Shown piece after piece: positions 1 to 11,311 of a stretch of 64,000 bases of DNA. The DNA comes from Subtercola boreus (GTDB taxonomy: Bacteria > Actinomycetota > Actinomycetes > Actinomycetales > Microbacteriaceae). Positions within the stretch are counted from its first letter, which is position 1, and each line of letters begins with the position of its first letter. The position numbers were made by a program, and so were the translations under genes. Where the stretch lies: contig NZ_NBXB01000016.1 in assembly GCF_003399635.1 (NCBI RefSeq), forward strand, positions 1 to 64,000, in the 5' to 3' direction. The notes beneath the pieces are model-generated. The model was given only the letters and a program-made list of their open reading frames with translations, was not told the DNA's origin and did no database searches.

Positions 1-125
1 GCGTCGCGGCGACCCTGAACAGCCGCCCCCGCCCCACCCTCGACTACGACACCCCAGCCACACGGCTGAACAGACTCCTCACCGAGGCAGCCTGACCCCC
101 CAGTTGCAACCACCACTTGACGCCG
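1..125 (+). mobile_element. Right end of an IS30-family insertion sequence (partial)
   Basis: The first 95 bases encode the C-terminus of an IS30-type transposase. They are followed by GTTGCAACCACCACTTGAC at 103-121, which resembles the terminal inverted repeats of actinobacterial IS30 elements. The rest of the element lies outside the window, so the outer boundary near 121-125 is an estimate and the target duplication cannot be checked. Confidence 0.7.
3..95 (+). CDS. IS30 family transposase, C-terminal fragment
   Basis: The frame starting at base 3 reads through LNSRPRPTLDYDTPATRLN and stops at 93-95. The LN-RPR-TL-Y-TP signature is the conserved extreme C-terminus of IS30 DDE transposases, downstream of the last catalytic acidic residue. 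Only about 30 residues are visible because the window cuts the gene, so nothing can be said about whether the element is intact. The IR-like sequence begins 8 bases after the stop, as expected for a complete right end. Confidence 0.75.
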   Translation, partial: VAATLNSRPRPTLDYDTPATRLNRLLTEAA

Positions 126-147
126 CCGGCGATTTAGGGCGGAAATC

Positions 148-203
148 GACTCCGCGATCGTTCGGGTGGCGCCAGCGTGCGGCGGCAGCATGCGGCCGGC
201 GGG
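148..203. other. Gap between IS30 end and HerA-like gene
   Basis: A short GC-rich stretch between the IS end and the 3' end of the reverse-strand ATPase gene. No gene, terminator with a T-run or clear repeat is visible. Confidence 0.4.
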
Positions 204-2141
204 TCAGCGGCGACGGCGGGTGCCGAAGATGCCGGAGACCACGCTGGTGAGGATGGAGCGGGTGGCCTTCGAGCCGAGCACATCGGCGAGGATGTTCGGC
301 TCGGCGCGGGAGGTGGTGCGGGTGCCGGATGCCCGGCGGTTCCGTTCGCGGTCGGCCGCGGCGTCCGCAGCCCGCGCCTTCGCCAGCGCCCGCTCATAGT
401 CGGCTGAGGCCTTCGCGTCGGCTTTGGCCGCGTCGGCCGCGGCCTTCGATGCCGCCTTCTCCGCCGCAGCCTGCTCTTTCGCAGCCTCGGCGGCCGCTTT
501 CGCGTCGGAAACCGCCTGTGCTGCGGAGGCCGCGGCATCCGAAGCCGCGTTCAGCTTTGCTGTCAGGATCTCCCGGGCCGACTCCCGGTCGATGACGGGC
601 CCGTAGACAGGCAGGAGCGGGGAGGCGGCGACGGAAGCATCGATCCGGTCATCCGGAGTCGGAGACATCGACCCCTGCGGCGCACGAAGCCGGGTCCAGG
701 CGACAGGGCTGGGGGCGCCGCGCTCGTTCATGACGGTGACGATCGCCTCGCCCGTGGCCAGGTTCTGAAGCACTTCGGCAAGGTCGTAACCCGATTTCGG
801 GTACGTCGACACGGTCGCCCGCAAGGATTTCGCGTCATCGGGGGTGAAGGCGCGCAGTTGGTGCTGGATGCGCGATCCGAGCTGGGCGAGCACGTCACCC
901 GGCACGTCTTTCGGCGTCTGCGTGACGAAGAAGATGCCGACACCCTTCGAACGGATGAGGCGCACCGTCTGGGTGATGGAGGTGATGAAATCCTTCGAGG
1001 CGCCGGAGAAGAGAAGGTGCGCCTCGTCGAAGAAGAAGACTAGTTTCGGTTTGTCGAGGTCGCCGACTTCGGGCAGGTCGTTGTAGAGATCCGCCAGCAA
1101 CCACATCAGGAAAGTGGAGAACAGGGCCGGTTTGTCGGCGACGCCCGGCACTTCGAGCAGGCTGACGATGCCGCGCCCGTCAGCCGTCGTGCGGAGGAAC
1201 TCGGCCGTGTCGATCTCGGTCTCGCCGAAGAACACGTCCGCGCCCTGGTCGGCGAACGTGATGAGTTCGCGGAGGATCACGCCGACGGTGGCGGGTGAGA
1301 TGCCGCCGAGGTCGACGAGCTCCTTCCGGCCGTCGTCGCTGGCGAGAAAGCTCAGCACGGAGCGGAGGTCGCTCAGGTCGAGCAGGGGGAGGCCCGCCTT
1401 GTCGGCGTAGTGGAAGACCAGGCCGAGACTCGATTCCTGCGTGTCGTTCAGGCCGAGCACCTTGCTCATCAGGAGGGGGCCGAAGCCGGCGACGGTCGCG
1501 CGGATCGGGATGCCTCGCCCGACGCCACCCAGACTAAAGAATTCGGTCGTGGTGGCGACCGGCTGCCAGTCCTGTCCGATTCCGCCGGTGCGTTCGAGGA
1601 GCTTCTCGCTGCTCGCGCCGGCGCTGGCGATTCCCGAGAGGTCGCCCTTGATGTCGGCGGCGAAGACGGGCACGCCAGCGGCCGCGAGCTGCTCGGCGAG
1701 CACCTGCAGCGTCTTGGTCTTGCCGGTTCCGGTGGCGCCAGCGACGAGGCCGTGGCGGTTGGTCATGGCGAGCGGGATGCGCACCTGCACGCCGGGCTGC
1801 GCGTCGCCGTTAACCAGTGCGCCCATCTCGAGGGCCGGGCCGGTGAACGCGTAGCCGGCACGGATGGCGTCGACGGCTGCGGGGTCGAGGGGGCCTATGG
1901 GAGCGGATGTCGTGGGGCTGGTGGGGGCGGGACTCTCCGTCACCACGGCCGGAGTAGCTCCGGCGTCCGCCTCTGCAGCGGCTGTCACGGCGGCCGCAGC
2001 GGCTTCAGCATTCGCCTCGGCGAAGGACTGGGCATCCTGAGCCCGCTTCAGCGCCGCCTCGGCAGCCTCCTGCGCCTTGCGGGCGGCTGCGACCGCGGCG
2101 GCGGCCTCCTCTTGGGCGATTCGGAGCGCGTCGTCGGTCAT
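204..2141 (-). CDS. HerA-like P-loop ATPase, DUF853 family, with Ala-rich coiled-coil ends
   Basis: A 645-residue cytoplasmic ATPase of the DUF853/HerA-VirB4 superfamily (E. coli YjgR type). Walker A GATGTGKT lies near residues 134-141, followed by ADIKGDLSG. Walker B FFFDEAHLLF lies near residue 365, with a TQTPKDVP sensor-like segment after it. Residues about 5-60 and 545-610 are Ala/Glu/Lys-rich and predicted coiled coil; the E. coli homologue is shorter and lacks them as far as I recall. The family's role is not established; HerA proteins are hexameric DNA translocases. The gene has its own promoter: TAAGCT ends 6 bases before the ATG, suggesting a leaderless mRNA. The downstream neighbour is the IS30 end. 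Confidence 0.85.
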   Translation of the reverse strand: MTDDALRIAQEEAAAAVAAARKAQEAAEAALKRAQDAQSFAEANAEAAAAAVTAAAEADAGATPAVVTESPAPTSPTTSAPIGPLDPAAVDAIRAGYAFTGPALEMGALVNGDAQPGVQVRIPLAMTNRHGLVAGATGTGKTKTLQVLAEQLAAAGVPVFAADIKGDLSGIASAGASSEKLLERTGGIGQDWQPVATTTEFFSLGGVGRGIPIRATVAGFGPLLMSKVLGLNDTQESSLGLVFHYADKAGLPLLDLSDLRSVLSFLASDDGRKELVDLGGISPATVGVILRELITFADQGADVFFGETEIDTAEFLRTTADGRGIVSLLEVPGVADKPALFSTFLMWLLADLYNDLPEVGDLDKPKLVFFFDEAHLLFSGASKDFITSITQTVRLIRSKGVGIFFVTQTPKDVPGDVLAQLGSRIQHQLRAFTPDDAKSLRATVSTYPKSGYDLAEVLQNLATGEAIVTVMNERGAPSPVAWTRLRAPQGSMSPTPDDRIDASVAASPLLPVYGPVIDRESAREILTAKLNAASDAAASAAQAVSDAKAAAEAAKEQAAAEKAASKAAADAAKADAKASADYERALAKARAADAAADRERNRRASGTRTTSRAEPNILADVLGSKATRSILTSVVSGIFGTRRRR

Positions 2142-2147
2142 TCCGCC

Positions 2148-2153
2148 AGCTTA
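2148..2153 (-). promoter_or_regulatory. -10 element of HerA-like gene (leaderless)
   Basis: TAAGCT on the reverse strand, 6 bases before the ATG at 2141. No Shine-Dalgarno fits in the gap. Confidence 0.55.
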
Positions 2154-2212
2154 GATCGGCCCGGCTCCACCGAGAAGGGTGTCGCGGCGCGGCGCCTGAC
2201 CAGGAACCCGCG

Positions 2213-3277
2213 TCAGAGCGCGAGCGTCGTCAGAATGGCGCGGTGGTCACTGGCCCCGGCCGAGAAGGTCGTGTTCGAGGTGGCCGTCATCCCGCGCTGG
2301 AAGAGATGGTCGAGGCGCGTGACCGGCAGGTTCGACGGCCACGTGTTTCCGAACATCCCACCGGTCTGATTGGGCTCCGAGAGCTGGCTGTCGATCCCGC
2401 TGAGCGAACGGTCGGTGGATGCCGCGTTGAAGTCGCCCACCGCGATGATCCGCTCGTTCTCGTCGTTCGGCAACGTGTCGGCCAGAGCCGTGAGCATCGA
2501 GTCGCGCGCAGAGACGTCGCCGGGCCGGGCCGAGGCGGCGTGGATCACGTAGATGCTCACCAGCCCCTGAGGTGTCTCGAGGTCGGCGGCGAGGGCCCGG
2601 TTCCAGCCGAGCCCGAGGGTGAGGGGCTGCGCGTTCACGACGGGGTAGGTGCTCCAGAGCCCGACCGTGCCGACCCCGTAGGAGTACGGGTATTTGGCGG
2701 CGAGTGTGGCCGAGATGGCATCGAAGTCGTCGGAGGTCATCTCCTCGAGCGCGATCACGTCGGCTCCGGTGGCGGCGAGGGCACGCGCCGAGATGTCGCC
2801 GGTTCCGGAGGAGGCCTCGATGTTCTGGCTGGCCACGGAGAGCTGGCCTGTGGCGCCCGCGGCTGCTGCGGGTGTCGGCGCGTCAGCCTGCAGCGGCAGG
2901 ATGCCCGGACCGAACAGCAGCGCCCAAATGACGACGGGCACGAGAACTCCGACAAGCGTGCGGCGGTAGCGGCTGATCAGGGCGAACGCCGCCAGCACCG
3001 GGATGAAGAGGCCGAACCACGGGGCGACACTGTCGACGAGCAGGCCGACACCCGCGACATCCGGGATCGCACGGTGGAACAGCAGCACCGCGCTGAGCAG
3101 CACGGAGAACACGACCACGCACGCGGCCAAGACTGAGCGGCGGTGGGCGCGGCGACCGTGCGGCCCTTTTCCGGGGCCGGTCCGGGCGGCCCCGCCGAGG
3201 CGGGCGCCCACCGGGGCCGTACGGGCGGCGGGCCGGTCGCGAGGTGGTGAGGAGATCAGGGACATCTGACTCATCAT
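2213..3277 (-). CDS. Membrane-anchored endonuclease/exonuclease/phosphatase (EEP) family protein
   Basis: The N-terminal 130 residues hold a basic leader and about three membrane segments. The C-terminal 220 residues form an EEP fold on the outer face of the membrane. Active-site landmarks are all present: SQNIEAS (metal-site Asn), IALEEMTSDD (Glu), VGDFNAAST (catalytic Asp/Asn) and SDHRAIL (terminal Asp-His). The substrate is unknown; relatives are phosphodiesterases or nucleases. The start is ambiguous among ATGs at 3277, 3274 and 3265. I chose 3277 because a CAGACT hexamer lies 8 bases upstream. The longest frame would start at 3355, close to the divergent mnmA promoter, and is less likely. 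Confidence 0.8.
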   Translation of the reverse strand: MMSQMSLISSPPRDRPAARTAPVGARLGGAARTGPGKGPHGRRAHRRSVLAACVVVFSVLLSAVLLFHRAIPDVAGVGLLVDSVAPWFGLFIPVLAAFALISRYRRTLVGVLVPVVIWALLFGPGILPLQADAPTPAAAAGATGQLSVASQNIEASSGTGDISARALAATGADVIALEEMTSDDFDAISATLAAKYPYSYGVGTVGLWSTYPVVNAQPLTLGLGWNRALAADLETPQGLVSIYVIHAASARPGDVSARDSMLTALADTLPNDENERIIAVGDFNAASTDRSLSGIDSQLSEPNQTGGMFGNTWPSNLPVTRLDHLFQRGMTATSNTTFSAGASDHRAILTTLAL

Positions 3278-3382
3278 CGCCGAACAGTCTGAGCAGATCG
3301 TGTCAGAGTCCTCCACAACCGCATCGTGTCGCGAGTTCTCCACAGATGTGAGCAACCCCCGACCGGCGTCGGTGGCGGCACC

Positions 3383-3388
3383 TACACT
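3383..3388 (+). promoter_or_regulatory. -10 element of mnmA (leaderless)
   Basis: TACACT followed by 6 bases and the ATG at 3395. No ribosome-binding site precedes the start, so the transcript should begin at or next to the start codon. Confidence 0.55.
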
Positions 3389-3394
3389 TTAAAC

Positions 3395-4522
3395 ATGAAG
3401 GTTCTGGCAGCAATGAGTGGCGGCGTCGATTCCGCGGTGGCCGCGGCACGCGCGGTGGAGGCGGGGCACGACGTCGTGGGTGTGCACCTGGCGCTGAGCC
3501 GGATGCCCGGCACGCTCCGAACCGGCAGCAGGGGGTGCTGCACCATCGAAGACTCCTCCGACGCCCAGCGGGCCGCGAACATCATCGGCATCCCCTATTA
3601 CGTGTGGGATTTCTCCGAACGGTTCAAACTCGACGTGGTCGATGATTTCATCGCTGAATACGAAGCGGGCCGCACGCCGAACCCGTGTATGCGCTGCAAC
3701 GAGCGCATCAAGTTCGCGGCGCTGCTCGAGAAGGCGCTCGACCTCGGCTTCGACGCCGTGGCCACGGGCCATTACGCCACGATCCTCACCGATGCTGACG
3801 GCAACAGGGAGCTCCACCGGGCCAGCGCCTGGGCGAAGGACCAGAGCTACGTGCTGGGGGTTCTCACGGCGGAGCAGCTCGCGCACTCGATGTTCCCGCT
3901 CGGCGCAACACCCTCGAAAGCGCTGGTTCGTGCTGAGGCGGCCGAGCGCGGCTTCAGCGTGGCGAACAAGCCCGACAGCCACGACATCTGCTTCATTCCC
4001 GACGGTGACACGCGGGGCTGGCTTGCCGACAAGGTCGGAACCCAGCCGGGAGGCGAGATCGTCGAACGCGACGGCACCCTGGTGGGCAGCCATGACGGTG
4101 CACGCGGGTTCACGGTCGGCCAGCGGCGGGGCCTGCACCTCGGCAGCCTGGCTGAAGACGGCCGGCGGCGATTTGTGCTCGAAGTGAAGCCGGCGACGAA
4201 CACGGTCGTGGTCGGTCCGAAGGAGGCGCTGGCCATCGGTGAGATCGCCGGGTCGCGGTACACCTGGGCGGGGCTCGCACCCGAGAGTCCCGAGGCCGCG
4301 TTCGAATGCGAGGTGCAGATCCGCGCCCACGCGGACCCCGTGCCCGCGACGGCGCAGGTCGTGGCGGCATCCGACGGTGCGCGAGAGCTGGTCATCCGCC
4401 CGCACGAACCGCTGGTGGGTGTCTCCCCGGGGCAGACCGCGGTGGTCTACATCGGCACCCGCGTGCTCGGGCAGACGACGATCGACCGAACCGTGAGCGC
4501 TGTGCCGGTGGGTGCAGCCTGA
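3395..4522 (+). CDS. mnmA: tRNA-specific 2-thiouridylase MnmA
   Basis: Catalyses ATP-dependent thiolation of U34 in tRNAs for Lys, Glu and Gln. The 375-residue protein has the PP-loop SGGVDS near residue 8, the catalytic Cys98 in [12 protein letters not shown] and the second reactive Cys199 in DICFIPDGD, followed by the C-terminal beta-barrel domains. Length matches the family. The open frame extends upstream to 3326, but homology starts at [10 protein letters not shown] and the -10 hexamer TACACT sits 6 bases before that ATG, so 3395 is the start. It heads the block mnmA-ligA-gatCAB; ligA begins 4 bases after its stop, so the two are co-transcribed. Confidence 0.96.
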   Translation: MKVLAAMSGGVDSAVAAARAVEAGHDVVGVHLALSRMPGTLRTGSRGCCTIEDSSDAQRAANIIGIPYYVWDFSERFKLDVVDDFIAEYEAGRTPNPCMRCNERIKFAALLEKALDLGFDAVATGHYATILTDADGNRELHRASAWAKDQSYVLGVLTAEQLAHSMFPLGATPSKALVRAEAAERGFSVANKPDSHDICFIPDGDTRGWLADKVGTQPGGEIVERDGTLVGSHDGARGFTVGQRRGLHLGSLAEDGRRRFVLEVKPATNTVVVGPKEALAIGEIAGSRYTWAGLAPESPEAAFECEVQIRAHADPVPATAQVVAASDGARELVIRPHEPLVGVSPGQTAVVYIGTRVLGQTTIDRTVSAVPVGAA

Positions 4523-6874
<2,352 letters not shown>

Positions 6875-6928
6875 AATCGATTGGTTGTCCAGCCCGCGAT
6901 CCTGCGGGCAGAAGCATTACGGAGTCGC

Positions 6929-7294
6929 ATGTCATCTGAAACACCCCCGACCGTCAGCACGAGCGCCAACAGCCGCCCGGCCGGTTCGGGTACGCCCGGT
7001 GAGATCACGACAGACCAGGTGGCTCACCTCGCGGGACTCGCCCGCATCAACCTGTCGCCCGAGGAGATCACCAAGCTCACGGGAGAACTCGTCGCAATCG
7101 TCGAGAACGTCGCCAAGGTGACAGAGGTCGCCACGCCCGACGTGCCTGCGACGAGCCACCCGATCCCGCTCTCCAACGTCTATCGTCCCGACGTCGTCGG
7201 CGAGACGCTGACCCAGGAGCAGGCGCTCTCCGGTGCCCCCGACCATGACGGCAGCCGGTTCCGGGTGTCCGCGATCCTGGGAGAAGAGCAGTGA
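6929..7294 (+). CDS. gatC: Aspartyl/glutamyl-tRNA amidotransferase subunit C
   Basis: Small structural subunit of the GatCAB complex, which converts Glu-tRNA(Gln) (and Asp-tRNA(Asn)) to Gln-tRNA and Asn-tRNA. The 121-residue product has the family core from [18 protein letters not shown] through the C-terminal [11 protein letters not shown], after a Ser/Thr-rich N-terminal tail of about 30 residues. The start at 6929 is preceded by GGAG at 6921-6924, with short spacing; an upstream in-frame GTG exists but lacks support. The stop overlaps the gatA start (GTGA), so the two are translationally coupled. Confidence 0.93.
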   Translation: MSSETPPTVSTSANSRPAGSGTPGEITTDQVAHLAGLARINLSPEEITKLTGELVAIVENVAKVTEVATPDVPATSHPIPLSNVYRPDVVGETLTQEQALSGAPDHDGSRFRVSAILGEEQ

Positions 7295-8856
7295 GCCCCG
7301 AAGCGACCCGCCAGCACGACCTCACCAGGCTGAGTGCGGCCGACCTCGCGTCGAAACTCGCCAGCCGCGAGGTCTCGAGCCTCGAGGTGACGGATGCCCA
7401 CCTCGACCGCATCCACGCCGTCGACAGTGACGTGCACGCGTTCCTGCACGTTGCGGCGGAGGGCGCCCGCGCCGCCGCACGTGCCGTCGACGCCCGCCGC
7501 GCAGCGGGCGAGACGCTCGGTACACTGGCCGGCGTTCCGATCGCGATCAAAGACGTGCTCTGCACCCTCGACATGCCGTCGACGGCGGGGTCGAAGATCC
7601 TTCAGGGCTGGGTTCCGCCCTACGACGCGACAGTCGTGCGGAAGCTCCGCGATGCCGATCTGATTCCGCTCGGCAAGACGAACATGGACGAGTTCGCCAT
7701 GGGCTCCTCCACCGAGCACTCCGCCTACGGTCCGACCCACAACCCGTGGGACCTCGACCGCATCCCCGGCGGCTCGGGTGGAGGTTCGGCCGCGGCCGTA
7801 GCCGCCTTCGAGGCACCGCTCGCGCTCGGCAGCGACACGGGCGGATCGATCCGCCAGCCCGCCGCCGTCACCGGCTCCGTCGGGATGAAGCCCACCTACG
7901 GCGGTGTCTCCCGTTACGGCGCCATCGCGCTCGCCTCGAGTCTCGACCAGGTCGGGCCTGTCAGCCGCACCGTGCTCGACGCGGCCCTGCTTCACGACGT
8001 GATCGGCGGCCACGACCCGCGTGACTCGACCAGCCTGAAGGACGCCTGGCCGAGCTTCGCGTCAGCCGCGCGCGCCGGCCAGCAGAACCTCAGCCTGAAG
8101 GGTCTGAAGATCGGCGTCGTCAAAGAGCTTGGTGGCGACGGCTTCCAGGCCGGTGTGACCCAGCGCTTCCAGGAAGCGCTGGAACTGCTCACCTCGGCCG
8201 GTGCGGAGGTCGTTGAGGTCAGCACCCCGAGCTTCGAGTACGCGATCGCGGCGTACTACCTGATCCTCCCGGCCGAGGCCTCGTCTAACCTCGCCAAGTT
8301 CGACTCCGTGCGGTTCGGCCTGCGTATCAACCCGACAGGCGGAGGCACGGTCGAAGACGTCATGTCGGCCACCCGCGAGGCCGGTTTCGGCCCCGAGGTG
8401 AAGAGGCGCATCATCCTTGGTACCTATGCCCTCAGCGCCGGGTACTACGACGCCTACTACGGCAGCGCGCAGAAGGTCCGCACGCTCATCCAGCGCGACT
8501 TCGCCCGGGTGTTCGCCGACGTCGATGTGCTGGTCAGCCCGAGTGCGCCGACCACCGCCTTCAAGCTCGGCGAGAAGCTCGACGACCCGCTGTCGATGTA
8601 CCTCAACGACCTCACCACGATCCCGGCGAACCTCGCGGGTGTGCCGGGAATCAGCCTGCCCGTCGGGCTTGCTCCCGAGGACGGGCTGCCGGTGGGCATC
8701 CAGTTCATGGCACCGGCTCGTGAAGACGCCCGGCTCTATTCGGTGGGGGCGACGCTCGAAACGCTGCTCGAAGACCGCTGGGGGCACACGCTGCTCAGCC
8801 AGGCCCCGGATCTCGCCCCGCAGGAAATGTTCGCCTCTGAAGAAGGTGCAGTCTGA
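7291..8856 (+). CDS. gatA: Glutamyl-tRNA(Gln) amidotransferase subunit A
   Basis: Amidase subunit that releases ammonia from glutamine for GatCAB. The 521-residue protein carries the amidase-signature catalytic set: K87 in PIAIKDVLC, the cis-Ser in [12 protein letters not shown] and the nucleophilic Ser in [11 protein letters not shown]. Length is usual. The GTG start at 7291 overlaps the gatC stop by four bases, and its own TGA overlaps the gatB ATG by one base, so gatC, gatA and gatB are made in step. Confidence 0.96.
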   Translation: MSPEATRQHDLTRLSAADLASKLASREVSSLEVTDAHLDRIHAVDSDVHAFLHVAAEGARAAARAVDARRAAGETLGTLAGVPIAIKDVLCTLDMPSTAGSKILQGWVPPYDATVVRKLRDADLIPLGKTNMDEFAMGSSTEHSAYGPTHNPWDLDRIPGGSGGGSAAAVAAFEAPLALGSDTGGSIRQPAAVTGSVGMKPTYGGVSRYGAIALASSLDQVGPVSRTVLDAALLHDVIGGHDPRDSTSLKDAWPSFASAARAGQQNLSLKGLKIGVVKELGGDGFQAGVTQRFQEALELLTSAGAEVVEVSTPSFEYAIAAYYLILPAEASSNLAKFDSVRFGLRINPTGGGTVEDVMSATREAGFGPEVKRRIILGTYALSAGYYDAYYGSAQKVRTLIQRDFARVFADVDVLVSPSAPTTAFKLGEKLDDPLSMYLNDLTTIPANLAGVPGISLPVGLAPEDGLPVGIQFMAPAREDARLYSVGATLETLLEDRWGHTLLSQAPDLAPQEMFASEEGAV

Positions 8857-10370
8857 TGGCCAAGGCCGAATTGATGGATTACGACAGGGCGCTCGAACTC
8901 TTCGAGCCGGTTCTCGGGTTCGAGGTGCATGTCGAGCTGAACACGAAGACGAAGATGTTCTCCGATGCGCCGAACTTCTTCGGCGGTGAGCCGAACACGA
9001 ACGTCACCCCGGTCGACCTCGGACTGCCGGGCTCGCTCCCGGTGGTGAACGAGCAGGCCGTGAAGTACTCGATCAGCCTCGGCTTGGCCCTCGGCTGCTC
9101 GATTGCCCCCTCGTCGCGCTTCGCCAGGAAGAACTACTTCTACCCCGACCTGGCGAAGAACTACCAGATCTCCCAGTTCGACGAACCCATCGCCTTCGGT
9201 GGATCTGTGGAGGTCGAACTGCCCGACGGGAGGCTCTTCACGGTGCCGATCGAACGCGCCCATATGGAGGAGGATGCCGGCAAGCTCACGCACGTCGGCG
9301 GGGCCACGGGCCGCATCCAGGGTGCCGAGTACTCGCTCGTCGACTACAACCGTGCCGGTGTTCCGCTCGTGGAGATCGTCACCGACATCATCTACGGGGC
9401 GGAGTACGACGCGCCCGAGCTGGCGAAAGCGTATGTCTCGACCATCCGCGACATCGTGGTGTCGCTCGGTATCTCCGACGCCAAGATGGAGCGCGGCAAC
9501 CTGCGGTGCGACGCGAACATCTCGCTTCGCCGCCGCACTGCTCCGGGCGAACCTCCCGCGAAGCTCGGCACCCGCACCGAGACGAAGAACGTCAACTCGC
9601 TGCGTTCGGTCGAGCGCGCCATCCGCTACGAGATCCAGCGCCAGGCCGCGATTCTCGAGGGCGGCGGAACGATCATCCAGGAGACCCGGCACTGGCACGA
9701 GGACACGGGCCAGACCTCGGCAGGCCGGCCGAAGAGCGACGCCGACGACTACCGCTACTTCCCTGAGCCCGACCTCCTGCCGGTCGAGCCGTCCGCCGAG
9801 CTGATCGAGGAGCTCCGGGCCGCACTGCCCGAGGCGCCGGCCATCCGCCGTCGTCGGTTGAAGGCGGACTGGGGTTTCACCGACCTCGAGTTCCAGGACG
9901 TGGTGAACTCGGGCCTGCTGAACGAGATCATCGAGACCACGGCGGCTGGTGCATCCGCGCAGTCCGCCCGCAAGTGGTGGACCGGGGAGATCGCCCGCGT
10001 CGCGAACGCCCGGGGGGTGGATGCGTCGACCCTTGTCTCTCCGCTTCATGTCTCCGAGCTCGTCGCCCTCGTCGACGCCGGTACGCTCACCGATCGGCTC
10101 GCCCGGCAGGTGCTCGAGGGCGTCATCGAAGGCGAGGGAACCCCCGATGAGGTGGTTGCGAGCCGCGGGCTCGCCGTGGTCTCCGATGACGGGGCACTCA
10201 TCGCCGCCATCGACGATGCGCTCGCCTCGCAACCCGATGTGCTCGCCAAGATCCGCGACGGCAAGGTGCAGGCCGCCGGTGCCGTGATCGGTGCAGTGAT
10301 GAAGGCGATGAAGGGCCAAGCGGACGCTGCGCGCGTGCGCGAGCTGGTGCTGGAGCGCGCGAACGCCTGA
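8856..10370 (+). CDS. gatB: Aspartyl/glutamyl-tRNA amidotransferase subunit B
   Basis: Kinase and tRNA-binding subunit of GatCAB: phosphorylates the misacylated glutamate or aspartate and holds the tRNA. The 504-residue product begins its conserved cradle domain at [20 protein letters not shown] and includes [16 protein letters not shown] and the signature [14 protein letters not shown]. The C-terminal YqeY-like helical domain is complete and ends in [19 protein letters not shown]. The ATG shares its A with the gatA stop. It is the last gene of the block; a convergent gene follows after 134 bases. Confidence 0.96.
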   Translation: MAKAELMDYDRALELFEPVLGFEVHVELNTKTKMFSDAPNFFGGEPNTNVTPVDLGLPGSLPVVNEQAVKYSISLGLALGCSIAPSSRFARKNYFYPDLAKNYQISQFDEPIAFGGSVEVELPDGRLFTVPIERAHMEEDAGKLTHVGGATGRIQGAEYSLVDYNRAGVPLVEIVTDIIYGAEYDAPELAKAYVSTIRDIVVSLGISDAKMERGNLRCDANISLRRRTAPGEPPAKLGTRTETKNVNSLRSVERAIRYEIQRQAAILEGGGTIIQETRHWHEDTGQTSAGRPKSDADDYRYFPEPDLLPVEPSAELIEELRAALPEAPAIRRRRLKADWGFTDLEFQDVVNSGLLNEIIETTAAGASAQSARKWWTGEIARVANARGVDASTLVSPLHVSELVALVDAGTLTDRLARQVLEGVIEGEGTPDEVVASRGLAVVSDDGALIAAIDDALASQPDVLAKIRDGKVQAAGAVIGAVMKAMKGQADAARVRELVLERANA

Positions 10371-10375
10371 CTTCC

Positions 10376-10452
10376 GTGCGGTGATTCAGGCAGGGGCGGC
10401 TGGCGCGTCGGGATACGACGTGGCGGGTCGTTCCTCCTGAATTACGCCCGCG
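10376..10452. repeat. Long imperfect inverted repeat after gatB
   Basis: GTGATTCAGG (10381-10390) pairs with CCTGAATTAC (10436-10445), with partial pairing outward, and a small inner hairpin CGTCG/CGACG at 10406-10420. It lies between the convergent genes gatB and DUF1345. There is no T-run, so it is not a classic Rho-independent terminator, but it could stop RNA polymerase in both directions. Confidence 0.5.
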
Positions 10453-10504
10453 ACGTTCGGCGATGTCCGCGGGTCGCGGCGTCAGCCGTTGCGGGGTGGG
10501 CGGC

Positions 10505-11164
10505 TCAGCCCGCGAGCCCCGCGACCAGGTTGATCGTCGCCGCTAGGATGACCGCCCCGAACACGTATGCCAGGAGTGCATGGCGGAGCGCTGTCGAACG
10601 GAAGTCGCTCGTCTGGAAGCTCGTGTCGGACACCTGGTAAGTCATACCGATGGTGAACGCGATGTAGGCGAAGTCGCTGTAGCGCGGCGGCTCCTTCTGG
10701 TTGAAGTCGACCCCGCCATCGGGCTCGCGATAGTACAGTGAGGCATACCGCAGCATGAAGAGGGTGTGCACGAGCACCCACGAGAGGGTGAGGCTCAGCA
10801 CGGCCAGCGCTCCGACCCCGAAACGTTCGAGACCGCGGGAGTCGGATGAGCCGAGCAGCACGATGACGACGGCCGCAATGCTCGCGAGGCTCGCCAGCAG
10901 GAGGAGCAGTTCACTCACTCCCCGCGATGGATCCTCGCGGGTGGCATGCTTCGCCGTCTGCTCAGCATCCCGGCCATGCGTGTGCACGGCAACGACGGAG
11001 ATGTAGACAGCAGCCGCGAAGATCCACCCCACCACGGCCGCGCCCGACCAGTATCCCAACAGGCCGCAGAGCAGCGCCGCAACGACACCGACGACGAACA
11101 TCGCCACGACGCGGGCGGCGGAACGGTGCATCAGCGGGATGGGAGCCGGTCGGGAAGTGGTCAT
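10505..11164 (-). CDS. DUF1345 family integral membrane protein
   Basis: A 219-residue membrane protein with about five hydrophobic segments (near residues 15-35, 38-58, 90-110, 120-145 and 190-215). The conserved DUF1345 stretch YSDFAYIAFTIGMTYQVSDT lies near residue 165, followed by a loop and the last membrane helix. The function of the family is unknown. The start at 11164 was preferred to the longest frame (11212) because MTTSRP is a natural N-terminus; a weak AGGATT hexamer lies 6 bases upstream. It converges with gatB. Confidence 0.8.
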   Translation of the reverse strand: MTTSRPAPIPLMHRSAARVVAMFVVGVVAALLCGLLGYWSGAAVVGWIFAAAVYISVVAVHTHGRDAEQTAKHATREDPSRGVSELLLLLASLASIAAVVIVLLGSSDSRGLERFGVGALAVLSLTLSWVLVHTLFMLRYASLYYREPDGGVDFNQKEPPRYSDFAYIAFTIGMTYQVSDTSFQTSDFRSTALRHALLAYVFGAVILAATINLVAGLAG

Positions 11165-11311
11165 GAGGGGAATCCTGCCACGTCGACCGACGGAGGATGC
11201 CCAGCCGAGCATCCGAGTCGCCGTGAGCTCCCTGATGAAGGGTGCTCAGCCGGTGAGTTTCTTGTCAGAAAGCACTGTGTCCTGCCAGAACGCACTGAGC
11301 CAGGCATCCCC

